From the NCBI GenBank assembly GCA_024696945.1, contig JAILGF010000060.1, forward strand, positions 1 through 64,000: a stretch of 64,000 nucleotides of DNA. The letters are read 5' to 3'. The notes under the pieces are model-generated. The model was given only the letters and a program-made list of their open reading frames with translations, ran no database searches and was not told the origin of the DNA. Position 1 is the stretch's first letter, and each line of letters starts with the position of its first letter. Source of the stretch: Lachnospiraceae bacterium. GTDB taxonomy: Bacteria; Bacillota; Clostridia; Lachnospirales; Lachnospiraceae. This document shows positions 25,289 to 34,177 of this stretch, one piece after another. The position numbers were made by a program, and so were the translations under genes.

Positions 25289-26350
25289 ATGATTTATAAG
25301 CCGGTTAGCATACCCAAGGAAAAGCGGAAGGACTTTTATCAGAGTAAATACGATCACTTTAAGTATCTGTTACTGTGGGTCATTATCATTTCATGTTTGA
25401 TAGAAATGACCTTCTTTGTTTCGGATTGCAGTGTTGTGATGGGCTTCTCGGAGAATACGCTCCTTTCCAGATTCCTGATAATTGTTCCGCTGGGATTGTA
25501 TTTGTTTGCATTCAAGCATGTATCATCATATAAAATCATGGTTCCGTTTTCTTATGTTATGATCCATGCCTGCATGCTTTCGGTTATCTGGACTTCGTAT
25601 TATATTTCCAATGTCCAGAATTTAAGAGAGAGTTTTCTTGTAATACAGATCATGTTCCTGATAGTGGGAATTGCTTCTCCCAAGAAGCTTCATTGCATTT
25701 TCCATGCACTTATGATAGCAGAGATCGTTCTGGCATGTATGTTCAATTCATTTACCGGAATAGATACGTTGATCTCGCTTGACGGAGCTTGCCTTATAGC
25801 TATCTGTGCGTTTGAGTTTATTTTTGAGAGTGCATTCGGTGAGATGTATAACGCTCAGATGAAGCTTGAGGATGTTGCTCTTCACGATCAGCTGACGGGT
25901 GCTTTTAACCGCTCGAAGCTCAAGATGCTTTGCATGGAGGATACATCTGAGCTGGTTTTTAGGAATGCGGGTTTCATTCTGCTTGATATCGATGAATTTA
26001 AGAAAATAAACGAAAGCTTCGGACATGATACCGGCGATCAGATTATTAAAGAACTGTACAATATTATCAAGATCTGTACCAGAGGCGATGATGTATGCAT
26101 CCGTTTGGGCGGGGAGCAGTTCCTGATCATAGTTCCGAATCAGGGTCTTGCGCGTACCAAGGAGATCGGCGAGAGGATACGTCATCATGTGGAAAACAAG
26201 AAGGATCTTGCATGCACGTTCAGAATTTCTGTCGGAGCAACGGTATATAAGGGCGGAGATTATCATGTTTCAATCAATTTTGCGGATAAGGCACTGAAAT
26301 TTGCAAAAGAAAATGAAGTAAATCTTGTTGTGGCATATGAAGATATGTAA
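25289..26350 (+). CDS. Membrane GGDEF protein, probable diguanylate cyclase
   Basis: 353 residues. The first 185 hold five or six membrane helices; the rest is a GGDEF domain starting HDQLTGAFNRSKLKML, with DIDEFKKINESFGHDTGDQII and the active-site loop LGGEQFLIIVP. GGDEF domains make cyclic-di-GMP from two GTP; the loop here reads GGEQF instead of GG(D/E)EF. The first three residues keep function in many family members, but the Gln is unusual, so activity is uncertain. Mid-domain Asp/Lys residues (DIDEFKKIN) that bind metal and phosphate are kept. No inhibitory I-site (RxxD) five residues before the loop: the stretch reads RGDDVCIRLGG. It fits the presence of motility genes such as cheV. Confidence 0.85.
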   Translation: MIYKPVSIPKEKRKDFYQSKYDHFKYLLLWVIIISCLIEMTFFVSDCSVVMGFSENTLLSRFLIIVPLGLYLFAFKHVSSYKIMVPFSYVMIHACMLSVIWTSYYISNVQNLRESFLVIQIMFLIVGIASPKKLHCIFHALMIAEIVLACMFNSFTGIDTLISLDGACLIAICAFEFIFESAFGEMYNAQMKLEDVALHDQLTGAFNRSKLKMLCMEDTSELVFRNAGFILLDIDEFKKINESFGHDTGDQIIKELYNIIKICTRGDDVCIRLGGEQFLIIVPNQGLARTKEIGERIRHHVENKKDLACTFRISVGATVYKGGDYHVSINFADKALKFAKENEVNLVVAYEDM

Positions 26351-26355
26351 TAATT

Positions 26356-26383
26356 AAAGAGCAGGCCGAACCTGCTCTTTATT
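26356..26383 (+). terminator. Weak intrinsic terminator after the GGDEF gene
   Basis: AAAGAGCAGG pairs exactly with CCTGCTCTTT around CCGAA, with only TTTATT after it. The T-run is short. Confidence 0.6.
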
Positions 26384-26402
26384 GTTGATACGGGGGAGTA
26401 TT

Positions 26403-27404
26403 ATGGCTAGAAGTGAGAATCAGAAGCTGAAGCTGTTCCATCTGAGGAGAATACTGTTGGAAAAGACCGACGGGAAACATGGGATTACCGTGCCTGAGAT
26501 CATAGATGAGTTGGAGAAGCTTGATATCAAGGCCGAAAGGAAGACGGTTTATACCGATATTGCCCTTCTGGATGAAACCGGAATAAAGATAAAGAAAAAG
26601 AAAAAGGATCAGAACTGCCTTTACAACGTTGAAAGCAGGGAATTCGAGATTGCCGAGCTTAAACTGCTTGTGGATGCCATTCAATCTACAAAATTCATTA
26701 CTCGTAAGAAGTCGGATGAGCTTATTAAGAAGCTGGAGGGGCTATGCAGTGTCTATGAAGCCGGCGAGCTTCAGAGACAGGTATATGTTCACGGAAGGAT
26801 AAAAAACATGAATGAGAGCATATATCTCGGGGTGGATTCCATTCATGACGCCATTTCTTCAAACAGGAAGATTTCATTTCACTACGGAAACTGGAATATC
26901 CGCAAGGAGATGGAGCTAAAGAAAAACGGTCAGCTTTATACAGTGAGCCCCTGGGCACTTACCTGGAGCAACGATAATTATTATCTGATAGCATATGACA
27001 GCGAATCCGCCATGATAAAGCACTACAGAGTTGATAAGATGACCGACATATCAGTTACAAAGGACAGAAGAGAAGGAGAAGAATATTTTAAGAATTTTAA
27101 TCTTGCGGATTATACGAGAAAAAACATAAGCATGTTTTACGGTGAGGAGAAAAAGGTTACGGTAGAGATAGATAACAGTATAATCGGAGTTTTTATCGAC
27201 CGTTTCGGAAAGGATGAGATTACTGTGATGCAGTGCTCAGAGGAACGCTCACTTGTCAGATTTGAGGTCAATGTGAATCCGCAGTTCCTCGGATGGATAT
27301 TCTCACTTCATGACAAAGCAAGGATAATCGGCCCGGAATCGGCAGTCCGACAGAGTAAGGAAATGGTAACTCACCTTGTTTCTCAATACTTTGAAAAGTC
27401 TTAA
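26403..27404 (+). CDS. WYL-domain transcriptional regulator
   Basis: 333 residues from the ATG at 26403, preceded by GGGGGAG; the track's TTG at 26382 is poorer. N-terminal winged helix (LRRILLEKTDGKHGITVPEI ... ERKTVYTDIALLDETGI, about 8-65), central WYL domain (SPWALTWSNDNYYLIAYD, about 180-200) and WCX C-terminal extension (from about 235). WYL proteins sense nucleic acid or nucleotide ligands and control stress, defence or metabolic genes. Target unknown; nearest candidates are the neighbouring membrane proteins. Confidence 0.88.
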   Translation: MARSENQKLKLFHLRRILLEKTDGKHGITVPEIIDELEKLDIKAERKTVYTDIALLDETGIKIKKKKKDQNCLYNVESREFEIAELKLLVDAIQSTKFITRKKSDELIKKLEGLCSVYEAGELQRQVYVHGRIKNMNESIYLGVDSIHDAISSNRKISFHYGNWNIRKEMELKKNGQLYTVSPWALTWSNDNYYLIAYDSESAMIKHYRVDKMTDISVTKDRREGEEYFKNFNLADYTRKNISMFYGEEKKVTVEIDNSIIGVFIDRFGKDEITVMQCSEERSLVRFEVNVNPQFLGWIFSLHDKARIIGPESAVRQSKEMVTHLVSQYFEKS

Positions 27405-27415
27405 TAAATATTTTC

Positions 27416-27444
27416 TTGTATTTGAAAGGAATTTGTTATATAAT
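27416..27444 (+). promoter_or_regulatory. Sigma-A-type promoter of the J-domain gene
   Basis: TTGTAT (27416-27421), 17-base spacer, perfect TATAAT (27439-27444). Confidence 0.75.
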
Positions 27445-27505
27445 GTTATACCGAGTGTGGGAAAAGTAGTATCCGCCTCAAATAACATGAAAGGTTTGTA
27501 GAAAG

Positions 27506-28810
27506 ATGATATATGCAGTTGTTGCCGTAATTGCGATTATCTTTGTATTGCTGCTTTACGGTGCTCTGATGCTGTTTACGGACTACATCAATGTAACTTT
27601 ATATATAAAATTCTTATTCCTTAATTTCGTCTGGTTTATGGTTTCTACCGGGTACAAGGAATATGATATTTATTACCCAAATGTATTTAATCAGAAGTGG
27701 TTTAATTTTATTTTCATAAGTGCAGGATTCCTGCTGCTCGCATTTGAACTTAATAAGCTCGTTAAGCTCAGAAATGCGCTGATCATCAGTACCGGAGCCG
27801 TTACTCATCTGATCATTGCGTTAATGGTGCTTAATTTCTGCGGAGGACTTCCCGGATGGGCTGCAACGGTCTATCTTACAATTACCTCTGTTATAGTTAT
27901 AGGTATACATCTTTCGGCTATATACGGAGGAAAGAATTCCGCACCCAGCGGCTTTATGTCGAGGTTCCTGGCCGGACTTCTTATGATGCCCGGACCCTTT
28001 ATTATAACCAGCACGGGGCTGTTCATCATGTCTTCGGACAACAAGCATGTCATAGATGTTATGCCCTTTAACGAATTTATTGAGCGTGTGTATGATTTTG
28101 TCAAGAATCCCGACTTCAATTATTCCGGTAAGCTGATGTTTACAGGAATGAAGTATGAGAGGAGTATGTTTATCTCCTCCCTTATTGTGGCTATTCTTGC
28201 ATTCATATTGTATATCGTGATAGATTCTACCATTGATTACCGCAGTGAACTGAAGGAACGTAGCAAGCACAGAAAAGAGGCCGAGAAGGAACGGGTCCGT
28301 GCCGAAATTTCGTCGCGCATCCATTCACAGCTTGAAAAGATCGATTCATGTGTGGCTTATATCAGTTCCAATTACAAGACCTTAAGGGTCAGGGATGAAG
28401 ATATGAAGGCCATAAGAACCTTCTATGATGAGGCTACGAGGATTAAATACAGTTATAACGGTGATGCAAACGGACCTACTTTAAAAAGAGTTACGGAGTT
28501 AAAGACAGAAATTTTTATCTTAAGGGATAAAATATTGAACGATCATTACGGTAAACCCGAGCAGGAACAGTATCACAGCAGTGAAACGGTGAATGAGGAG
28601 CCGAAGAAAAATACCGAGGAAAAGAAAGAGAATCTGAAGAGTACCGGATATTTCAACGGTTGCAAGAGTGAAGAAGAGATAAAGAAGAGGTACAGGGATC
28701 TTTGCAAGGTATTCCATCCCGATTCGGAGAACGGAGACCAGGAGACGTTCCTAAGGATCAAGGAAGACTACGAGACCATTATGGGTAAAACCGAAAGCGA
28801 AGCCGTTTAA
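27506..28810 (+). CDS. Membrane protein with C-terminal J domain
   Basis: 434 residues. The first 245 contain about seven hydrophobic helices. A basic, charged coiled region follows (about 250-375, e.g. ELKERSKHRKEAEKERVRA). The last 50 residues are a short J domain: YFNGCKSEEEIKKRYRDL, then CKVFHPDSENGD with the HPD motif that stimulates DnaK's ATPase. The arrangement suggests a membrane-tethered co-chaperone that recruits DnaK to the membrane; the client is unknown. No zinc-finger or G/F region, so it is not DnaJ itself. It has its own promoter and a terminator shared with the tRNAs. Confidence 0.8.
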   Translation: MIYAVVAVIAIIFVLLLYGALMLFTDYINVTLYIKFLFLNFVWFMVSTGYKEYDIYYPNVFNQKWFNFIFISAGFLLLAFELNKLVKLRNALIISTGAVTHLIIALMVLNFCGGLPGWAATVYLTITSVIVIGIHLSAIYGGKNSAPSGFMSRFLAGLLMMPGPFIITSTGLFIMSSDNKHVIDVMPFNEFIERVYDFVKNPDFNYSGKLMFTGMKYERSMFISSLIVAILAFILYIVIDSTIDYRSELKERSKHRKEAEKERVRAEISSRIHSQLEKIDSCVAYISSNYKTLRVRDEDMKAIRTFYDEATRIKYSYNGDANGPTLKRVTELKTEIFILRDKILNDHYGKPEQEQYHSSETVNEEPKKNTEEKKENLKSTGYFNGCKSEEEIKKRYRDLCKVFHPDSENGDQETFLRIKEDYETIMGKTESEAV

Positions 28811-28827
28811 GAAAAATAAGACAAAAA

Positions 28828-28856
28828 AAGAAGCCGTAAAAATCGGCTTCTTTTTT
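28828..28856. terminator. Bidirectional terminator
   Basis: AAGAAGCCG and CGGCTTCTT pair around TAAAAAT. A T-run follows on the plus strand (TTTTTT) and another on the minus strand (TTTTTTT), so it can end both the J-domain gene and the minus-strand tRNA transcript. Confidence 0.9.
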
Positions 28857-28858
28857 AG

Positions 28859-28932
28859 TAGCGAGAGGGGGATTCGAACCCTCGACACCGCGGGTATGAA
28901 CCGCGTGCTCTAGCCAACTGAGCTATCCCGCC
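28859..28932 (-). tRNA. tRNA-Met (CAT)
   Basis: 74 bases. Minus strand reads GGCGGGATAGCTCAGTTGG at the 5' end; the 7-bp acceptor stem pairs with TCTCGCT (two G-U pairs), discriminator A. Anticodon loop TTCATAC gives CAT, in the form usual for elongator tRNA-Met rather than initiator or tRNA-Ile(k2CAU). TPsiC arm GGTTCGAATCC is intact. CCA is not encoded. Confidence 0.93.
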
Positions 28933-28937
28933 ACGAA

Positions 28938-29010
28938 TGGGACCTACAGGGCTCGAACCTGTGACCCTCTGCTTGTAAGGCAGATGCTCTCCCAGCTGAG
29001 CTAAGATCCC
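28938..29010 (-). tRNA. tRNA-Val (TAC)
   Basis: 73 bases. Minus strand reads GGGATCTTAGCTCAGCTGGG; acceptor pairs GGGATCT/AGGTCCC, discriminator A, anticodon loop CTTACAA giving TAC. TPsiC arm GGTTCGAGCC. It lies five bases upstream of tRNA-Met in the same transcript. CCA is not encoded. Confidence 0.95.
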
Positions 29011-29036
29011 ATTAGTTGACCGCGTCAACAAAAGTC

Positions 29037-29065
29037 ATTATATTATCTTGTTTTGCTTTTGTCAA
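29037..29065 (-). promoter_or_regulatory. Perfect consensus promoter of the tRNA pair
   Basis: On the minus strand: TTGACA, 17-base spacer, TATAAT, exactly consensus, with the tRNA-Val start about 27 bases downstream. A near-palindrome GTTGACCGCGTCAAC (29015-29029) lies between promoter and tRNA. Confidence 0.85.
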
Positions 29066-29097
29066 GTATTTTTTCTAGAAATTAAAAAATATTTCAA

Positions 29098-29127
29098 TTG
29101 ACAACGTGGCTCGGTTTATGTTAACAT
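29098..29127 (+). promoter_or_regulatory. Candidate promoter of the pyr operon
   Basis: A perfect TTGACA (29098-29103), 18-base spacer and TAACAT (29122-29127), divergent from the tRNA promoter. The leader to pyrC would be only about 15 bases, too short for a PyrR-type attenuator, so control of initiation (or no attenuation) is implied. Confidence 0.5.
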
Positions 29128-29147
29128 ACACTGAAGGAGGTTGGGCA

Positions 29148-30545
29148 ATGAAAACTTTAATTTCCGGTGCCAATGTTTTTATAGACGGTAGCTTCTGTAA
29201 GACCGATGTCCTCATCGAAGATGGAATAATTGTTTCTTTGTCGGATTCTTTAGCGGTAGTGGCAGAAGACCCTTCTGTTTGTATTGTTGATTATTCAGAT
29301 AAGTATATTTTTCCCGGTTTCGTTGATGTGCATGTGCATTTTCGCGAGCCGGGTTTTTTGTATAAGGAAGACATAGATACAGGTTCCATGGCTGCTGCTA
29401 AAGGCGGTTATACTCATGTGTTTACCATGCCGAATCTTAATCCCGTTCCCGATTCGATTGAGAACATGAACGAAGAGCTTAAGGCAATCCATGAAAAGGC
29501 TCACGTAAAGGTTTATCCGTATGCTTCAATAACAAAGGGCGAAAAGGGCGAAGAACTTGTCGATTTTGAAGAAATGGCTGAGTACTTCGAGATGCTCGGG
29601 GACGGTGAGACCGATGATTTTGACGGCGGACGCAGAGCTGTCAGGCTTGCAGGCTTCTCTGATGACGGGACCGGAGTGGAAACCGGCGAATATATGAAGG
29701 AGGCTATGCAGCGTGTAGAGGGGCTCGGTATAATTGCCGCTCATTGCGAGGTAAAATCCCTTCTCGGCGGAAAGAACGTACACGACGGTGTGCTTGCGGA
29801 GAAGCTTGGCTATAAAGGAATATCTTCCGAAAGCGAATGGAAAATGGTCGAAAGGGATATCGAACTTTCAAAAGAAACGGGATGTCCTTATCACGTATGC
29901 CATGTATCCACTAAGGAAAGTGTTGAGCTGATCAGATGTGCAAAGAAGGATGGGGTTGACATAACGTGTGAAACGGGACCTCATTATCTGCTGCTTTCGG
30001 ATGAGGACATACTTGCAGAGATAATAAAGGACGAGCTTAATAAGGATAATCCGGGACAAAAAGAGAATGCAAGCGGGTACAGGATAAAGTACGGGCTTGG
30101 CAGATTTAAGATGAATCCTCCGATAAGAACTTCTGAGGACAGGAAGGCTCTTATAGAGGGCATAAAGGACGGAACGATAGACATGGTCGCTACCGACCAT
30201 GCCCCTCATTCTACCGAGGAAAAATCAAAAGGCTTTGACGGGCCCATGGGAGTGGTCGGATTAGAGACCGCATTTCCTGTCCTATATACCGGACTAGTAA
30301 AGAAAGGCGTTATTTCCTTAGAGAAGCTGATAGATCTAATGAGCATCGCACCGGCTGAAAGGTTTGGCATAGAGCATGGAATTGCAGTTGGAATGCCGGC
30401 GGATATTACGGTGTTCGATCTTGAAAAGGAATATGTTATAGATCCTGATACCTTTGCTTCAAAGGGCAGATTTACTCCGTTTGAGGGAAGAAGTGTATTC
30501 GGAAAGTGTATTGCTACTTATGTCGACGGACGGGAGGTGAAGTAA
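29148..30545 (+). CDS. pyrC: Dihydroorotase
   Basis: 465 residues from the ATG at 29148, which has a perfect GGAGG site; the track's GTG at 29106 lies in the promoter. Zn-dependent amidohydrolase that cyclises carbamoyl-aspartate to dihydroorotate. Visible motifs: DVHVHFREPGF (metal HxH), AAHCEVKS, CHVSTKESVELI, CETGPHYLL and ATDHAPHS. It is the long class I type (about 430-465 residues) seen in Firmicutes. A region around residues 290-330 (NKDNPGQKENASGYR) is an insert relative to the shortest members. First gene of the pyrC-K-D-F-B-I operon; stop codon directly abuts pyrK. Confidence 0.93.
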   Translation: MKTLISGANVFIDGSFCKTDVLIEDGIIVSLSDSLAVVAEDPSVCIVDYSDKYIFPGFVDVHVHFREPGFLYKEDIDTGSMAAAKGGYTHVFTMPNLNPVPDSIENMNEELKAIHEKAHVKVYPYASITKGEKGEELVDFEEMAEYFEMLGDGETDDFDGGRRAVRLAGFSDDGTGVETGEYMKEAMQRVEGLGIIAAHCEVKSLLGGKNVHDGVLAEKLGYKGISSESEWKMVERDIELSKETGCPYHVCHVSTKESVELIRCAKKDGVDITCETGPHYLLLSDEDILAEIIKDELNKDNPGQKENASGYRIKYGLGRFKMNPPIRTSEDRKALIEGIKDGTIDMVATDHAPHSTEEKSKGFDGPMGVVGLETAFPVLYTGLVKKGVISLEKLIDLMSIAPAERFGIEHGIAVGMPADITVFDLEKEYVIDPDTFASKGRFTPFEGRSVFGKCIATYVDGREVK

Positions 30546-31325
30546 TTGGACGGAATTTATAAGGAAATAGATCAAAAGCTGGTTATCCTTTCAAACGAGA
30601 GGATTGCGGACGGTGTTTATAAGATGACCCTTGAAGGGCATACTTCGCTTATTACCGCCCCCGGCCAATTTATAAATATCAAGATTCCGGGCTTCTATTT
30701 AAGAAGGCCTATCTCAATATGTGATTATGACGCATCGGGACTTACAATTATCTACAAGGTTGTCGGAAACGGAACGAAGGATCTGAGTTCGATGAAGGCA
30801 GGAGAGAGCCTTATGTGCCTTATGGGACTCGGAAACGGTTTTGACGTATCGGCCATGGGAGACGACGTGCTTCTTGTCGGAGGAGGAGTCGGAACGCCTC
30901 CGATGTACGGACTTGCAAAGAAACTGCTTGCAATGGGTAAGGCAGTAACCGTTGTCCTTGGATTTAATTCCTACAGCGATGTTTTCTATACAAGCGAGTT
31001 TGAAGAACTCGAGACTTCTGTGAAGGACGGCAGTATGGAACTGAGAGTTGCTACAGTGGACGGAAGCGTGGGAACTGCAGGCTTTGTAACGAACTGCCTT
31101 GAGGGAACCGAGGATATTACGGATTATGCGGCATGTGGGCCGATACCTATGCTGAAAGCACTTTACGGATATTTTGAAGGCAAGGCTCCAGGACAGCTTA
31201 GCTTTGAGGAACGTATGGGATGCGGTTTCGGAGCATGTGTAGGTTGCTCGATAAAGACAAAGAGCGGTTTTAAAAAGGTCTGTAAGGACGGTCCTGTGTT
31301 CTTCAGCTCGGATATAATATTTTGA
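30546..31325 (+). CDS. pyrK: Dihydroorotate dehydrogenase electron-transfer subunit
   Basis: 259 residues. The start is a TTG directly after the pyrC stop, with GGGAGGTG seven bases ahead, so translational coupling is likely. FAD-binding ferredoxin-reductase fold (LRRPISICDYD for flavin, LVGGGVGTPPMYGLAKKL for NAD) and a C-terminal [2Fe-2S] site (MGCGFGACVGCSIKTKSG ... CKDGPVF). PyrK carries electrons from PyrD's FMN to NAD+. It pairs with the adjacent pyrD. Confidence 0.94.
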   Translation: MDGIYKEIDQKLVILSNERIADGVYKMTLEGHTSLITAPGQFINIKIPGFYLRRPISICDYDASGLTIIYKVVGNGTKDLSSMKAGESLMCLMGLGNGFDVSAMGDDVLLVGGGVGTPPMYGLAKKLLAMGKAVTVVLGFNSYSDVFYTSEFEELETSVKDGSMELRVATVDGSVGTAGFVTNCLEGTEDITDYAACGPIPMLKALYGYFEGKAPGQLSFEERMGCGFGACVGCSIKTKSGFKKVCKDGPVFFSSDIIF

Positions 31326-31356
31326 CGTTTTTTACAGAAAAGGAAGGGTTAGTATT

Positions 31357-32271
31357 ATGACAGATATACGTACGGAGCTAAGCGGACTAGTCCTTGACAA
31401 TCCTATTATACCGGCAAGCGGTACCTTTGGATTCGGCCGCGAATTTGCCGAACTCTACGATATAAATATCTTGGGCTCATTCTCCTTTAAGGGAACTACA
31501 AGGGAAGCACGTTTCGGAAATCCCACCCCCAGAATCGCAGAGTGCAGGGAGGGAATGATAAATTCCGTCGGTCTGGCCAATCCCGGGATCGATGCGGTTA
31601 TAAATGAAGAACTTCCCGCTATGCGGGAGGTTTTCACCAAGCCTGTGATAGCAAACATAAGCGGATTTTCGGTAGATGAATATAAATACTGCTGCGAGAG
31701 GATTGACAAGGAAGAACAGGTAGGCATCATTGAGGTTAACATAAGCTGTCCAAACGTACATGCGGGAGGAATGGCATTCGGAACAAGTCCTGAAGCGGCT
31801 GCGGAGGTTACAGAGGCAGTAAAATCAGTGACTTCTAAGCCCGTGTACATGAAGCTTAGCCCTAATGTATCAAGTATTACCGATATCGCTATTGCCTGTG
31901 AGTCGGCAGGTGCGGACGGAATAAGTCTTATAAATACACTTCTGGGAATGAGGATAGACATAAGAAGGGGACGCCCTGTGATCGCAAATAAAATGGGCGG
32001 ATTCTCGGGGCCTGCAATCTTCCCGGTTGCGTTAAGAATGGTTTATCAGGTTTATGAGGCAGTAAACATACCCATAATAGGCATGGGAGGTGTTTCATGC
32101 GCCGAGGACGTTGTGGAGATGATGATGGCGGGTGCTTCCGCTGTTGAGATAGGTGCTGCAAATCTTACAGACCCTTATATATGTCCAAAGATAATAGAGA
32201 GGCTTCCGGTACTATGTGAAGAACTGAAGATCAACAAGCTGTCGGATATTATTGGACATGCGCATGGCTGA
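31357..32271 (+). CDS. pyrD: Dihydroorotate dehydrogenase, class 1B catalytic subunit
   Basis: 304 residues, an FMN TIM barrel oxidising dihydroorotate to orotate. Motifs: NPIIPASGTFGFG, MINSVGLANPG, VEVNISCPN-like NISCPNVHAGG with the catalytic Cys that marks class 1, KLSPNV, and GMGGVSCAEDVVEMMMAGA for FMN phosphate. Class 1B enzymes need PyrK, which is the gene just ahead. Confidence 0.95.
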   Translation: MTDIRTELSGLVLDNPIIPASGTFGFGREFAELYDINILGSFSFKGTTREARFGNPTPRIAECREGMINSVGLANPGIDAVINEELPAMREVFTKPVIANISGFSVDEYKYCCERIDKEEQVGIIEVNISCPNVHAGGMAFGTSPEAAAEVTEAVKSVTSKPVYMKLSPNVSSITDIAIACESAGADGISLINTLLGMRIDIRRGRPVIANKMGGFSGPAIFPVALRMVYQVYEAVNIPIIGMGGVSCAEDVVEMMMAGASAVEIGAANLTDPYICPKIIERLPVLCEELKINKLSDIIGHAHG

Positions 32272-32335
32272 TTATGTGCGAAAATGAAAATCGGACGTTA
32301 TAAATAGTATATAATAAATATTCAGGAGGATTGAA

Positions 32336-33037
32336 ATGGATCAGAAGAGAGATGTAATTATCGCATGTGATTTTGCGAGTGCGGAGGAAACACTGACATT
32401 CCTTGACAGGTTTACGGACAGGAAGCCGTTTGTGAAGATCGGTATGGAGCTGTTTTATGCAGCGGGACCCGACATTGTAAGGCAGATAAAGGCAAGGGGA
32501 CATAAGATCTTTTTGGACCTTAAGCTTCATGACATTCCCAATACCGTTAAGAAATCAATGGCCGTGCTTTCAAAGCTGGATGTCGATATGACAAACCTTC
32601 ATGCTTCAGGAACAAAGGCTATGATGGAGGCTGCTCTTGAAGGTCTTACCAGACCGGACGGAACAAGACCTCTGCTTATTGCTGTAACACAGCTTACTTC
32701 CACGGACGAGCAGAGGATGCATGACGAGCTTCTGATTTCAGCTTCACTTCCTGAAACAGTTATGCATTATGCTGAGAACGCAAAGGATGCCGGACTTGAC
32801 GGCGTGGTATGTTCACCCTTAGAGGCGGCTGTGGTAAAGGAGAGATGCGGAAAGAGTTTCATAACCGTTACTCCGGGTGTAAGATTTGCCGACAGTGCAA
32901 AGGATGACCAGCGAAGGATCATGACCCCCGCACAGGCCAAGGAGATCGGCTCAGATTATATCGTTGTCGGCCGACCCATAACCCAAGCTCCCGACCCCGT
33001 AGCAGCATATATGAAATGCGTTGAAGAATTTGTATAA
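32336..33037 (+). CDS. pyrF: Orotidine 5'-phosphate decarboxylase
   Basis: 233 residues, usual length for group 1 OMP decarboxylases. Motifs: [40 protein letters not shown] (catalytic Asp-x-Lys-x-x-Asp), VCSPLEA, TPGVRF and [12 protein letters not shown]. It makes UMP from OMP. An AGGAGG site precedes the ATG. The spacer to pyrB, 210 bases, is the longest in the operon and highly structured. Confidence 0.95.
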   Translation: MDQKRDVIIACDFASAEETLTFLDRFTDRKPFVKIGMELFYAAGPDIVRQIKARGHKIFLDLKLHDIPNTVKKSMAVLSKLDVDMTNLHASGTKAMMEAALEGLTRPDGTRPLLIAVTQLTSTDEQRMHDELLISASLPETVMHYAENAKDAGLDGVVCSPLEAAVVKERCGKSFITVTPGVRFADSAKDDQRRIMTPAQAKEIGSDYIVVGRPITQAPDPVAAYMKCVEEFV

Positions 33038-33049
33038 TACCTAGTGATA

Positions 33050-33196
33050 AAATATGTAAAACGTGCATGCTTGCATGCAAAGTTTTACATATTTACGAAC
33101 GGCAAAAACACCGAGAAGAAGCAGTTTTGTTTACAAAACTGCGGTATTCGAGGTGCTTTGGGGGATTGCGAGAGTTTCGAAGAAACGGAGTAATCC
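33050..33196. other. Structured spacer inside the pyr operon
   Basis: Three stem-loops follow one another between pyrF and pyrB: AAATATGTAAAAC/GTTTTACATATTT (33050-33094); GCAGTTTTG-TTTA-CAAAACTGC (33121-33142) extended by an imperfect outer stem CACCGAGAA/TTCGAGGTG (to 33109-33155); and GGATT..GTTTC/GAAAC..AATCC (33163-33196) with a purine-rich internal loop. No T-run follows any of them, so they are not terminators. It may be an intergenic repeat family or an RNA that tunes pyrBI expression. It does not match the PyrR-binding consensus in my reading. Confidence 0.6.
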
Positions 33197-33247
33197 GAGG
33201 TATTAATCATAAATAATTAACATTACATTAGGAGAGGACATCAAAAT

Positions 33248-34162
33248 ATGGATAATTTACTCAGCATAACGGACCTGTCCGTTAATGAGATAGATGAGCT
33301 TATAGACAAGGCTTCGGATATTATCAAAAATCCGGACGATTACCGCGAAAAATGCAGATATAAGAAGCTTGCAACACTTTTCTTTGAGCCTTCAACACGT
33401 ACAAGGCTTTCATTCGAAACTGCGATGCTCGATCTAGGAGGAAGCGTTGTAGGTTTCTCTGAGGCTCAGGCAAGTTCAGCTGCTAAGGGCGAGAGTGTAG
33501 CGGATACTGTAAGGACCGTTGGATGCTATGTTGATATCATAGCGATGAGACATCCTAAGGAGGGTGCACCGCTTGTTGCTTCAATGCATGCAGGAGTACC
33601 GATAATAAACGCCGGTGACGGCGGACATAACCATCCGACCCAGACTCTTACCGACCTTCTTACCATAAAGACTGAGAAGGGGCGACTCACAAACATGACG
33701 ATCGGTCTGTGCGGAGACCTGAAATTCGGCAGAACGGTACACTCACTCATTGAAGCGATGTCGAGATATGAGGGAATCAACTTCGTATTGATCTCTCCGG
33801 ATGAGTTGAAACTGCCCAATTACGTTAAGCAGGAAACTCTTGACAAGAAAGGCATTAAGTACGAGGAAATAAAGGATCTTGCAGAGGCAATGCCCAAGCT
33901 GGACATCCTTTATATGACAAGAGTTCAGAGAGAGCGTTTCTTCAATGAAGAGGATTACATAAGACTGAAGGACAGCTACATACTTACTCCGGACAAGCTG
34001 GCGTTCGGAAAAGCTGACCTTACAGTTATGCATCCGCTTCCCAGGGTTAACGAGATTTCGGTTGCGGTGGATGACGATCCGAGGGCAGCTTATTTCAGAC
34101 AGGTTAAGAACGGAAAGTTCATCAGAATGGCACTTATCATGAAGCTTTTGGGAATATCGTAA
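33248..34162 (+). CDS. pyrB: Aspartate carbamoyltransferase catalytic subunit
   Basis: 304 residues. Carbamoyl-phosphate loop [16 protein letters not shown], the [11 protein letters not shown]-like loop ([14 protein letters not shown]), [27 protein letters not shown] and [12 protein letters not shown]. It makes carbamoyl-aspartate, the first committed step of pyrimidine synthesis. The regulatory chain pyrI follows 15 bases on, so the enzyme is the PyrB6I6 type with allosteric control by nucleotides. An AGGAGAGG site lies ahead of the ATG. Confidence 0.95.
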   Translation: MDNLLSITDLSVNEIDELIDKASDIIKNPDDYREKCRYKKLATLFFEPSTRTRLSFETAMLDLGGSVVGFSEAQASSAAKGESVADTVRTVGCYVDIIAMRHPKEGAPLVASMHAGVPIINAGDGGHNHPTQTLTDLLTIKTEKGRLTNMTIGLCGDLKFGRTVHSLIEAMSRYEGINFVLISPDELKLPNYVKQETLDKKGIKYEEIKDLAEAMPKLDILYMTRVQRERFFNEEDYIRLKDSYILTPDKLAFGKADLTVMHPLPRVNEISVAVDDDPRAAYFRQVKNGKFIRMALIMKLLGIS

Positions 34163-34177
34163 AGGAGACGCAGATAA

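Noticed and set aside
29015-29029. GTTGACCGCGTCAAC as an operator
   Set aside because: Near-palindromic and between a tRNA promoter and tRNA-Val, but one short copy is not enough to call a binding site; stable RNA leaders often have such sequence.
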